From Nitrospirota bacterium (GTDB lineage: Bacteria; Nitrospirota; JACRHJ01), in contig DAHWTK010000027.1 of assembly GCA_027328825.1 (NCBI GenBank), positions 1-10,869 on the forward strand: a stretch of DNA of 10,869 bases. The letters are read 5' to 3'. The notes under the pieces were generated by a model, which saw only the letters and a program-made list of their open reading frames with translations, did no database searches and was not told the origin of the DNA. Position 1 is the stretch's first letter. Every line of letters starts with the position of its first letter. Shown piece after piece: positions 1-6,309 of the stretch. Position numbers and translations under genes: made by a program.

Positions 1-563
1 AAAAAAATTCCAGCATGAAAATAGATCTGATCAACGGGCAGATTAACGGACAGTCAATCGAGCCGTATATATCCAACTGGAATAAAAGCTTCACCCTTGC
101 GGCTGGGGCCCCCTTGCACGGTACGCTATCGCCAAACGCGACGCCTACGAACCCGTACATCTATACGCCCAATCGGGATTTCAGCGGGATGGATTATTTC
201 TATTTCAAGATTACGAAAGGCACCTGGACAAGCGCACCGGGGACTTTTGCCGTGAAAGTTCTGCCCATCGCCTTCGACGACTACACGACCATTCACACCA
301 CTAACCCCTTTAACATGAACCTTCTGGCGAACGACGATACGTTCGGCGGGACTCCGGCCCCAAAGATATTCCGCATATATTCATCCGGAATGCATGGGAC
401 AGTAACGCTGAATAACACTTCATCCGTTATCATCCCGAACATTACATATACACCCAATAGCACCTCCGGCGTTTTCGGAAATTATACCGATACCTTCGCC
501 TACACCATCAAGGACAGCGCAGGTCAGACAAGCACCGCCTTGGTTAAAATCAGAACTCAATAA
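1..563 (+). CDS. C-terminal part of a surface/adhesin-like protein with tandem cadherin-like (Ig-fold) domains; 5' end outside the window
   Basis: The frame is open to the left edge, with no stop before the ATG at 15, so this is probably the end of a longer gene. Two units of about 85-90 residues can be seen. Each ends in the pattern expected of Big_9/cadherin-like repeats: a Gly-Thr strand, then Y-T-P-N, then a D-x-F-x-Y/F-x-I strand followed by a polar turn. Unit one has YIYTPNRDFSG...YFYFKI. Unit two has ITYTPNSTSG...DTFAYTIKDSAG and ends in a V-K-I strand. 'LLANDD' at the start of unit two is typical of this repeat family. No C-terminal anchor or sorting signal is seen. Such domains occur in large secreted or outer-surface proteins involved in adhesion or matrix. 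The family call is fairly secure; the protein's specific role is unknown. A terminator follows 28 bp after the stop. Confidence 0.7.
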   Translation, partial: KNSSMKIDLINGQINGQSIEPYISNWNKSFTLAAGAPLHGTLSPNATPTNPYIYTPNRDFSGMDYFYFKITKGTWTSAPGTFAVKVLPIAFDDYTTIHTTNPFNMNLLANDDTFGGTPAPKIFRIYSSGMHGTVTLNNTSSVIIPNITYTPNSTSGVFGNYTDTFAYTIKDSAGQTSTALVKIRTQ

Positions 564-591
564 AGAGGGCGCGGGAATCCGGATTTCACAG

Positions 592-618
592 GGGCCGACC
601 ATAGCGTCGGCCCTTTTT
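592..618 (+). terminator. Rho-independent terminator of the cadherin-like gene
   Basis: GGGCCGAC (592-599) pairs perfectly with GTCGGCCC (606-613) around a 6-nt loop and is followed by TTTTT. It lies 28 bp after the stop codon of the left-edge gene. Confidence 0.9.
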
Positions 619-803
619 GTTTGACTGCTTGACCACTCCGTAACCATTTAAAATATCTGCAAAAATTTAATTAAGGCCCTGTTCTGTGGCGGTTTTTGCC
701 GCCCGGTTTGTGGGTAAGTTGTGGATAAAAAATTTTTAGCCATGCATAGCCGTAACTTAAGCCCGATATTGAATTCCGTTATCAATAAGAAGCTTATCTT
801 TGC
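619..803. other. Non-coding AT-rich intergenic stretch
   Basis: No credible coding frame is seen here. The stretch is AT-rich (around 646-675 and 725-800), with one small hairpin, GGCGG (688-692) pairing with CCGCC (699-703). It holds the DnaA-box-like pair listed separately. A promoter begins at 804. Confidence 0.6.
709..728 (-). promoter_or_regulatory. Possible DnaA-box pair
   Basis: TGTGGATAA at 720-728 is the exact complement of the strong DnaA box TTATCCACA. TGTGGGTAA at 709-717 differs from it at one position and has the same orientation, 11 bp away. AT-rich DNA lies on both sides. No dnaA, dnaN or other replication gene is in the window, so binding is possible but origin function is not supported. 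Confidence 0.3.
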
Positions 804-833
804 TTGACAAAGCTTTCGCCATTGGAGTATAAA
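804..833 (+). promoter_or_regulatory. Sigma70-like promoter
   Basis: A perfect TTGACA -35 (804-809) is followed, after 18 bp, by TATAAA (828-833). Transcription would start near 840. No open reading frame follows; the next element on this strand is a terminator ending near 896. Confidence 0.55.
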
Positions 834-839
834 GGGGGG

Positions 840-896
840 GTAAGAAGGTCCGGGAGACCTCAGGATAGGAAAGAATTCCTGGGGTTTTATTTTTTT
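840..896 (+). ncRNA. Candidate small RNA of about 57 nt
   Basis: A plausible sigma70 promoter is followed directly by a short segment that ends in an intrinsic terminator. The segment contains a small hairpin, GGTC (847-850) with GACC (856-859). It then has the terminator stem CCTCAGGA (858-865) with TCCTGGGG (877-884) and a U-rich tail at 885-896. The two stems share 858-859, so they may exclude each other. No known RNA family is recognised. The segment could also be a chance promoter near an orphan terminator. Confidence 0.35.
858..896 (+). terminator. Rho-independent terminator on the plus strand
   Basis: An eight-pair stem, CCTCAGGA/TCCTGGGG (one G-T pair), has an 11-nt loop and is followed by TTTTATTTTTT. 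The T-run is on the plus side only. This terminator is distinct from the one that serves the left-edge gene about 270 bp upstream. Confidence 0.6.
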
Positions 897-929
897 AAAT
901 GAAAAGGGCCGGACGTGAAGCCCGGCCCT
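893..929 (-). terminator. Terminator of the zinc-knuckle/H1-tail gene
   Basis: On the minus strand, AGGGCCGG (929-922) pairs with CCGGCCCT (912-905) around a 9-nt loop and is followed by TTTTCATTT. It starts about 30 bp after the stop codon of the minus-strand gene. Confidence 0.8.
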
Positions 930-959
930 CAATCCGGAAGAACAAATTGGCTGTCTGAC

Positions 960-1541
960 TTACTTTGTTGCGCTTTTGGCAGCCGGCTTCTTGGTGGCCG
1001 GTTTTGCCTTCGACGCGGCGGTCGCTTTCTTGGCGGCCGCCGGTTTTTTTGCGGCGGTCTTCTTTGCAGCCGGCTTTGCGGCGGTCTTCTTGGCGGCTGG
1101 TTTTGCAGCGGCTTTCTTTGCAGCCGGCTTTGCGGCGGTCTTCTTGGCGGCTGGTTTTGCCTTCGACGCAGTTGTGGCCTTCTTGGCGGCCGGTTTCTTT
1201 GCAGCTGGCTTTTTTGCAGCCGGTTTCTTGGCGGCTGGTTTCTTTGCAGTCGCTTCTGCCATTTTTGTGGCTCCTTTCTTTGGCGCCGCCTGTTTTATGG
1301 CGGCGGGATAACAGAGCTCATCGTCCGAGACGGATAATCGTCCGCAGGTCTCACACGCAAACCTGAGCTCCATGACCTTGGGCATGCACACGTGCCGAGG
1401 GTCTTCGGCGACATTACCGCAGAACTCGCAGACAGTCAACTCGGTGGACCTGACCGGAGCGCATACGTGCCCCTTGTTGGAAGTTACCGCGCCGCATGTC
1501 TGACACACATACAGCGGATATTCCTTGTCAGTCCTTGCCAT
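960..1541 (-). CDS. Zinc-knuckle protein with histone H1-like Lys/Ala/Pro-rich tail
   Basis: The protein has 193 residues in two parts. Residues 13-77 hold three repeated CX2CX8[H/E]XC knuckles. Their ligands are C13/C16/H25/C27, C38/C41/H50/C52 and C63/C66/E75/C77; in the third, Glu replaces His. Residues from about 99 to the end are an AAKKPAAKK/KKTAAKPAA repeat with almost no other residues, like the C-terminal tail of eukaryotic H1 and bacterial H1-like or AlgP-type proteins, which bind DNA by charge. The start ATG at 1541 has a strong GGGAGGA site (1548-1554) and a promoter at 1678-1706; a terminator follows. The zinc knuckles suggest a specific nucleic-acid or protein contact in addition to the basic tail. 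A nucleoid-associated role is inferred. The tail DNA is internally repetitive. Confidence 0.75.
   Translation of the reverse strand: MARTDKEYPLYVCQTCGAVTSNKGHVCAPVRSTELTVCEFCGNVAEDPRHVCMPKVMELRFACETCGRLSVSDDELCYPAAIKQAAPKKGATKMAEATAKKPAAKKPAAKKPAAKKPAAKKATTASKAKPAAKKTAAKPAAKKAAAKPAAKKTAAKPAAKKTAAKKPAAAKKATAASKAKPATKKPAAKSATK
1060..1160. repeat. Tandem direct repeat within the H1-like tail coding region
   Basis: A 47-bp sequence at 1060-1106 recurs exactly at 1114-1160, giving a 54-bp (18-codon) period. A second, less exact pair, beginning GGTTTTGCCTTCGACGC, lies near 1000-1036 and 1153-1190 and encodes two AT[A/T]ASKAKPA segments. Identity at the DNA level, not only in the protein, points to recent duplication or slippage. 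Confidence 0.85.
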
Positions 1542-1677
1542 TTGTTTTCCTCCCTTCTTCCGGATTTAAGCGGAGCCTTGAATTTCCGGGCATCCGCGAA
1601 GCCCTGCGCCGTTTCGAAGGTCTTGCCGCAAAACCTTCTGTGACGCATAAAAAAAATATTTCTATGAAACCAAAAAA

Positions 1678-1706
1678 AGTATATAGCAATTATTTTTCAA
1701 TTGCAA
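1678..1706 (-). promoter_or_regulatory. Promoter of the zinc-knuckle/H1-tail gene
   Basis: On the minus strand, TTGCAA (1706-1701), a 17-bp spacer and TATACT (1683-1678) match sigma70 at 4/6 and 5/6 positions. The start site would be near 1671, leaving a leader of about 130 nt before the ATG. Confidence 0.5.
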
Positions 1707-1785
1707 TAAATAATTTAATATCATGCACTTCGGCGACGAAATTTTTTTGGAGATTCTTCCTTCGACAATTTTTTTATCAACTCCG

Positions 1786-1813
1786 TTGACATATTTCCCG
1801 CATGATGTAAACT
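1786..1813 (+). promoter_or_regulatory. Promoter of the lipoprotein gene
   Basis: TTGACA (1786-1791), a 16-bp spacer and TAAACT (1808-1813) lie just before the lipoprotein gene. The start would be near 1820, giving a very short leader. That favours the ATG at 1839 over the one at 1818. Confidence 0.5.
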
Positions 1814-1838
1814 CGTAATGAGGAGAAGGGAGGCTCGC

Positions 1839-2687
1839 ATGAAACAGAAACTGCTTTACGCAATAGCAATACCGCTTGCGCTCATGCTCTGCGCATGCGC
1901 CTCTACGGAGTTTGCGGGACAGGAAAAACCGGGCTCGGGTATAGAAGGACAGGTATTCATCAAGAACAAGGGCGCCGCCGGGGCGGTGTATGTCTACGCG
2001 TACGACTCCCCGTACAACGACATGAGGGTGCCAACGAAGCTCATCTCGAAACCGTCCGCGCCCGACGGGACGTACAGGCTCGACCTTACTCCCGGCACTT
2101 ATTTTATTGTGGCCAGGAGACGCACTTCCGGAAGCCCGAAGGGGTATCTCGTCAAGGGCGATTACGAAGGGAAATATCCTGCCAACCCGGTAACGGTTAA
2201 ACCGGGGAAATACGAGAAGGTGAACATATCCATATCGCGGCTCGACGGCAATTTCCTTCTTGCGCCATATATACCGAGCGACGGCAGCAGGGGCGTTCGT
2301 GGCACTGTATATGGCGAAGACGGCAAACCAGCCGACGGCGCTTACGTCATGGTATACAAGGACCGCGAGATGGTCGGCCTTCCGGCATATCTCTCGAAGG
2401 CGACCGCAGCCGACGGCAAATATTTCGTATACGTGCCCAAGGCCGGCGCATATTATGTCGCGGCCCGGCTCAAATACGGAGGCGTTCCGAAAAAGGGAGA
2501 ACCCTACGGCACGTACGACACTAACAAGGACCATATGATTACGCTGAATGGAAACGAGGTCGCATCCGGCATAGACATAAAACTCGGGCCGTTCCCGTTC
2601 GATTTGATCCAGCCGGTGCCGCCGGTCAACGGGCAGCCGTCTTCCTCGCAGGATAAGGTATCTCCGGCCTCGGCCTCGGCGCCCTGA
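1839..2687 (+). CDS. Lipoprotein with two carboxypeptidase-regulatory-like domains
   Basis: The protein has 282 residues. A short basic start (MKQK) and a hydrophobic stretch lead to L-C-A-C at residues 17-20, so signal peptidase II would most likely lipidate C20; C18 is a weaker alternative. Two similar beta-sandwich units follow. Each begins with a G-x-x-G-x-V strand (IEGQVF; VRGTVY), has a D-G-x-Y turn (APDGTYRL; AADGKYFV) and ends with a G-x-Y-x-V-A-R strand. This is the CarboxypepD_reg/transthyretin-like pattern. The last 30 residues are Pro/Ser/Ala-rich. The ATG at 1839 has GGGAGG 5 bp upstream; an in-frame ATG at 1818 has no ribosome site. It probably sits in the membrane facing the periplasm and binds a protein or sugar; no catalytic residues are seen. 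A strong terminator separates it from pdhA. Confidence 0.75.
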   Translation: MKQKLLYAIAIPLALMLCACASTEFAGQEKPGSGIEGQVFIKNKGAAGAVYVYAYDSPYNDMRVPTKLISKPSAPDGTYRLDLTPGTYFIVARRRTSGSPKGYLVKGDYEGKYPANPVTVKPGKYEKVNISISRLDGNFLLAPYIPSDGSRGVRGTVYGEDGKPADGAYVMVYKDREMVGLPAYLSKATAADGKYFVYVPKAGAYYVAARLKYGGVPKKGEPYGTYDTNKDHMITLNGNEVASGIDIKLGPFPFDLIQPVPPVNGQPSSSQDKVSPASASAP

Positions 2688-2700
2688 TTTCCCGACACAT

Positions 2701-2729
2701 AAAAAGCCGTCTTTTAAAGACGGCTTTTT
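2701..2729 (+). terminator. Perfect palindromic terminator between the lipoprotein gene and pdhA
   Basis: AAAAAGCCGTC (2701-2711) pairs with GACGGCTTTTT (2719-2729). The flanking bases (ACAT/ATGT) extend the palindrome. The A-run and T-run on the two sides would let it work in both directions. It ends 26 bp before the pdhA start codon, so no ordinary promoter fits between it and that gene. Confidence 0.9.
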
Positions 2730-2754
2730 ATGTAAATTCACCGGAGGACTTCGG

Positions 2755-3849
2755 ATGTTATTCGACAGGTTCGACCCCTTGAAGGGCGAAAGACTTGAGA
2801 TAATGGACAAGGACGGGCGCGTAAACGAGGAGCTTCGCCCGGACCTAAGCGACGAGCGGTTAAAGTGGCTTTACGTTCGTATGAGCGTGATGAGGTTTGC
2901 GGACAAGACTGCGCTGAACCTCCAACGCGAAGGGCGGATGGGGACGTACGCTCCCGTCTTCGGGCAGGAGGCGTCCCAGGCCTCCGCAGCCTTTCTCGAA
3001 AAAGACGACTGGCTTGTGCCGTCGTACAGGGAAAGCGGCGCGCTCTTAATGCGCGGCGTCCCGCTCTCCGGGATATACCGCTACTGGATGGGAGACGAGC
3101 GCGGCCTGCTTGGGATAAAAGACCTGCGCGTGTTGCCTATAGAGGTGGTGGTAGGCAGCCAGCCACTGCACGCTGTCGGGGTGTCCTGGGCTATGAAGCT
3201 TCGGGGAATAAAATCAATTGCGGCGGTTTATTTCGGCGATGGCGCCACGTCCGAAGGCTCCTTCCACGAGGCCATGAATTTCGCCGGCGTATTCAATACG
3301 CCGACGGTCTTCATATGTCAGAATAACCAGTTTGCCATAAGCGTTCCGCGCAAGATTCAGACAAGATCGAAAAGCATCGCCCAGAAAGCCAACGCCTACG
3401 GCTTCAAGGGAATACAGATATACGGCAACGACATTATGGCGGTATACGCCGCAATGAAGGAGGCTATGGACGACGCGCGTGAAGGACGCGGACCAAGACT
3501 CATCGAGATGCTGACGTATCGCTTCGGCCCGCATACCACAGCCGACGACCCGACCAAATACAGGGACCCGGCGGAGCTTGAAAAGAACAAGCCGTTCGAC
3601 CCGCTAATCCGCCTGAGGCTCTACCTCTCCGAGCGCGGCCTCTGGAGCGAAGAGGAGGAATATGAGATTATGGACGCCGCGAGGGCCGAGGTCGAGAAGG
3701 CCGTGGCAGAGGCGGAATTCGCACCACCTCCGGAGGCGTCAGACATCTTCCGCAACACATGGAAAAGAGAACATCCATACTTAAAGAGGCAGGAGAACGA
3801 AATGCTCGCCCTTCTCCGGGAGACAGAGGGAGGCGCTCCACATGCCTAA
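2755..3849 (+). CDS. pdhA: Pyruvate/2-oxo acid dehydrogenase E1 component, alpha subunit
   Basis: The 364-residue protein has the length and layout of Bacillus-type PdhA. The N-terminal FDPLKG segment and 'DLSDERL' are shared with that group, as is 'YAPVFGQEASQ'. The thiamine-diphosphate/Mg motif begins with GDG at residues 161-163 and ends in the Asn pair of 'ICQNN'. The active-site loop 'YRFGPHTTADDP' begins at residue 255. With PdhB it forms the alpha2beta2 E1, which decarboxylates a 2-oxo acid and reductively acylates the lipoyl arm of E2. Pyruvate is the likeliest substrate; acetoin or branched-chain oxo acids cannot be excluded by eye. The start has GGAGG (2743-2747) 7 bp upstream. The gene overlaps pdhB by 8 bp. 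It lies right after a terminator, so its promoter is not evident. Confidence 0.92.
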   Translation: MLFDRFDPLKGERLEIMDKDGRVNEELRPDLSDERLKWLYVRMSVMRFADKTALNLQREGRMGTYAPVFGQEASQASAAFLEKDDWLVPSYRESGALLMRGVPLSGIYRYWMGDERGLLGIKDLRVLPIEVVVGSQPLHAVGVSWAMKLRGIKSIAAVYFGDGATSEGSFHEAMNFAGVFNTPTVFICQNNQFAISVPRKIQTRSKSIAQKANAYGFKGIQIYGNDIMAVYAAMKEAMDDAREGRGPRLIEMLTYRFGPHTTADDPTKYRDPAELEKNKPFDPLIRLRLYLSERGLWSEEEEYEIMDAARAEVEKAVAEAEFAPPPEASDIFRNTWKREHPYLKRQENEMLALLRETEGGAPHA

Positions 3850-4819
3850 ACTCAATATCGTCTCCGCGATAAATCTCGCCCTGGACAGGGAGATGGAGAA
3901 AAACGACAGGGTTGTGATAATCGGCGAAGACGTTGGCCGCGAAGGAGGCGTGTTCAGAGTCACCGACGGCCTACAGGGGAAATACGGGCCGGAGCGCGTA
4001 ATCGACACCCCGCTCTCGGAGGGCGGCATCGCCGGCACAGCCTTGGGTCTTGCAGTCGGAGGCCTGCTCCCCGTTGCGGAGATACAGTTTGAGGGCTTCA
4101 TGTACCTGGCGCTCGACCAGATAGCGAACCAGATGGCAAGGTACCGCTCCCGGAGCCGTGGACAGTATCCGATAAGCCTTGTCCTGAGGCTTCCCTGGGG
4201 CGGCGGCATACGCGCCCCGGAGCACCACTCCGACTCACCGGAGGCCGTGCTTGTAAATACGCCTGGAATTACCGTGGTCCAGCCGTCAAACCCGTACGAT
4301 GCCAAGGGGCTTATGACCGCCGCCCTGCGGTACGGAGCCCCGGTCATATACTGCGAGCCGAAGCGCATATACCGGGCGATAAAATCCGAAGTTCCTGACG
4401 AGGACTACGAAGTGCCGATCGGGAAGGCCAACGTGGTGCGCGAAGGGAAGGATTTGACGATTGTCGCATGGGGCGCGATGATGCGCGAGGCAATGAAGGC
4501 AGCCGAAGAGCTTTCCTCCGATGGCGTGAACGCCGAGGTAATAGACCTTCGGACAATTGCGCCTATGGACAGCGATACCATTATAAGTTCCGTAATGAAG
4601 ACCGGTAGGCTCCTCGTAACGCATGAGGCCCCCAGGACAGGCGGCATCGGAGCGGAGATTGCGGCGAGAGTTTATGAAGACGCTTTCACGAGCCTCCTTG
4701 CGCCGGTCGAGCGCGTTACGGGTTATGACGCCGTTATGCCGCTTTTCAAGCTGGAAGACTATTATCTTCCGGACGCGAAGAAAATAATTGTCGGAGCGCG
4801 GAAGCTGCTGAGTTACTAA
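3842..4819 (+). CDS. pdhB: Pyruvate/2-oxo acid dehydrogenase E1 component, beta subunit
   Basis: The 325-residue protein is collinear with Gram-positive and mitochondrial E1 beta. Visible marks are 'IIGEDVGREGGVF' near the start, the thiamine-activating Glu60 in 'DTPLSEGGIAG', and 'GGIRAPEHHS' with H128/H129, matching the active-site His of human E1 beta. A C-terminal transketolase-type domain with 'EVIDLRTIAPMD' and 'THEAPRTGGIGAEIA' follows. It completes the E1 thiamine-diphosphate site at the interface with PdhA. The ATG lies inside the end of pdhA (8-bp overlap), with GAGGGAGG (3826-3833) upstream, so the two are translated in step, as suits equal subunits. Intact, with no missing key residue. 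Confidence 0.93.
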   Translation: MPKLNIVSAINLALDREMEKNDRVVIIGEDVGREGGVFRVTDGLQGKYGPERVIDTPLSEGGIAGTALGLAVGGLLPVAEIQFEGFMYLALDQIANQMARYRSRSRGQYPISLVLRLPWGGGIRAPEHHSDSPEAVLVNTPGITVVQPSNPYDAKGLMTAALRYGAPVIYCEPKRIYRAIKSEVPDEDYEVPIGKANVVREGKDLTIVAWGAMMREAMKAAEELSSDGVNAEVIDLRTIAPMDSDTIISSVMKTGRLLVTHEAPRTGGIGAEIAARVYEDAFTSLLAPVERVTGYDAVMPLFKLEDYYLPDAKKIIVGARKLLSY

Positions 4820-4834
4820 AAGTTGCTTCTTTCG

Positions 4835-4937
4835 CGGAAATGACAGTCTGATTTGTTCGTCGTTCCCGGATGCGTTAATCGGGAATCCAGGTTTTTTGCT
4901 CCCTCTCCCCTGACGGGAGAGGGCTGGGAGAGGGTGA
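4835..4937. repeat. Intergenic repeat-like elements between pdhB and pdhC
   Basis: Two hairpin elements fill this 122-bp gap. The first resembles the common dispersed 'CGTTCCCG...CGGGAATCCAGG' type: TTCCCG (4863-4868) pairs with CGGGAA (4880-4885), followed by TCCAGG. The second is CCCTCTCCC (4901-4909), which pairs perfectly with GGGAGAGGG (4915-4923) and is followed by another GGGAGAGGG (4926-4934) and TGA. Both resemble short intergenic repeats that occur many times in environmental bacterial genomes. Only one copy of each is in this window. The last part also serves as the pdhC ribosome site. Confidence 0.5.
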
Positions 4938-4941
4938 ACCC

Positions 4942-6300
4942 ATGGCCTACGAATTCAGGTTCCCGGACATAGGCGAAGGCCTGACCGAGGGCGAGGTTGT
5001 CGAATGGAAGGTGAAGGTCGGCGATTATGTCAACGACCACCAGGTGCTGCTCGAGGTGGAGACGGACAAGGCGGTCGCCGAAGTGCCGTCTCCGAAAGCC
5101 GGCTATATCATCAGTATAAAGGGCGAACCCGGCAATATTATAAAGGTGGGCGAAGTAATAGCTGTTATAGGCGAAAAAGAGGAGCTTGGCTCGTCCCCGA
5201 CGAATGCGCGGAAAAGGCCGGAGGAACCTGAGAAAATGACTCCCGAAAAACCTGAGCCGGCAACCGGTCAACCGGCCAGTATAGAGCCGCTCGATATATA
5301 TTCTGATCGGCTGGGGTCGGTAGGCGTCGTCGGAGAGCTGGAAGAGGCCCCGGAAGAGGAGGGTCTTGAAGAGGCTGCACGGGAAGTGGCGCCCTATCAA
5401 CCAGCAAGGTCGCCGCGCGTGGAGGCCCTGCCCAAGGACAGGATGCTGGCAAGGCAGCTTGGCGTGAACATGGAACAGGTGCGGGGAACTGGGCCTAAAG
5501 AGCGGGTGACGGAGGATGACATCAGGAAATTTGTAAGCCAGGGTCTGCCTGAAAAAGGCGCAAGAGAGCCGGAAGGCGAGCCGGGGCGGGACAACTGGGG
5601 GCCAGTTACTCGTGTGCCTCTGCGCGGGGTGAGAAGAAAAATTGCAAAGGCCATGACGGATTCTATGACAAAGGCCGCGCAGGTGACCACGACGGACGAG
5701 GCGGACGCCGGACTTCTCTCGCTTATAAGGGAGAAGGAAAAAGAAGATGCATCGAAGCAGGGAATCAAGCTTACACTTCTTCCGTTTATCATAAAAGCGG
5801 TCGTCGGGGCATTGAAGCGAGACCCCGCCATGAACGCCGCAATGGACGACGAGAGTGGGGAAATTATTTACAAGGATTATTGCAATATCGGAATAGCCGT
5901 CGAGACCCAGGACGGTCTTATCGTGCCGAACATAAAGGACGCGGACAAAAAATCTATCCTCCAGATTGCCAGAGAGGTGGACGACCTGGCCGGACGCGCC
6001 CGGAAAAGGACTCTCGATATCGGAGAACTTAAAGGCGGGACATTCACCATAACCAATTACGGCTCTATCGGCGGGATGTTCGCAACGCCTATTCTAAATT
6101 ATCCGGAAGCGGGCATCTTAGGCGTCGGCAAGCTTATAGAAAAACCTGTGGCGGAGGGTGGCGCAATAAAAATAAAGAAGATACTGCCCCTGTCGCTTAC
6201 GTTTGACCACAGGGTGCTGGACGGCGCGAAGGCACAGCATTTTATGAATAACGTCATCCGGCATATCGAAGACCCGGACCTGATTTTCGTTAACATGTAA
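4942..6300 (+). CDS. pdhC: 2-oxo acid dehydrogenase E2 component (dihydrolipoyl acyltransferase), one lipoyl domain
   Basis: The protein has 452 residues. A lipoyl domain spans residues 1-77, with the modified Lys43 in 'EVETDKAVAEVPSP'. A Pro/Glu-rich linker spans about 80-160. A peripheral-subunit-binding domain lies near 163-198 (LPKDRMLARQLGVNMEQVRG...ITEDDI-like). The acyltransferase core, from about 220 to the end, carries the catalytic 'FDHRVLDGA' with His423 and Asp427. It takes the acyl group from E1 on its lipoyl arm, passes it to CoA, and forms the complex core. The linker is unusually acidic. Being the third gene after pdhAB supports an acetyltransferase (PDH) role. Lipoylation enzymes and E3 must be encoded elsewhere. 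The ribosome site is GGGAGAGGG at 4926-4934. The osmC-like gene follows 9 bp after the stop. Confidence 0.92.
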   Translation: MAYEFRFPDIGEGLTEGEVVEWKVKVGDYVNDHQVLLEVETDKAVAEVPSPKAGYIISIKGEPGNIIKVGEVIAVIGEKEELGSSPTNARKRPEEPEKMTPEKPEPATGQPASIEPLDIYSDRLGSVGVVGELEEAPEEEGLEEAAREVAPYQPARSPRVEALPKDRMLARQLGVNMEQVRGTGPKERVTEDDIRKFVSQGLPEKGAREPEGEPGRDNWGPVTRVPLRGVRRKIAKAMTDSMTKAAQVTTTDEADAGLLSLIREKEKEDASKQGIKLTLLPFIIKAVVGALKRDPAMNAAMDDESGEIIYKDYCNIGIAVETQDGLIVPNIKDADKKSILQIAREVDDLAGRARKRTLDIGELKGGTFTITNYGSIGGMFATPILNYPEAGILGVGKLIEKPVAEGGAIKIKKILPLSLTFDHRVLDGAKAQHFMNNVIRHIEDPDLIFVNM

Positions 6301-6309
6301 GGAGGCAGC

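Larger units (their letters stand above)
1542..1838. promoter_or_regulatory. Divergent promoter region between the H1-like and lipoprotein genes
   Basis: This 297-bp region holds both promoters listed separately and no gene. Its middle (about 1648-1776) is strongly AT-rich, with runs of five to eight A or T at 1649-1656, 1672-1678, 1693-1697, 1742-1748 and 1769-1775. The first three are about 20-23 bp apart, near two helical turns, so the DNA may be curved. The leader of the H1-like gene, about 130 nt (1542-1671), is GC-rich and unexplained. Confidence 0.55.

Noticed and set aside
646..730. Chromosomal origin of replication
   Set aside because: Only one perfect and one imperfect DnaA box are seen, with no replication genes nearby. 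Kept only as a possible DnaA site.
1060..1160. CRISPR array
   Set aside because: The repeats are in frame within a coding tail, with only 7 bp between copies and no unique spacers.
915..1337. Plus-strand open frames across the H1-like tail
   Set aside because: They are by-products of the GC-biased Lys/Ala repeat on the other strand. They are Cys/Gly/Leu/Arg-rich low-complexity translations with no ribosome site.
1662..2810. Long minus-strand open frame (about 382 codons) opposite the lipoprotein gene
   Set aside because: It lies antisense to a gene with a clear lipobox, ribosome site, promoter and domains. Its own protein is Arg/Val-rich with no recognisable motif, and it runs through the terminator palindrome.
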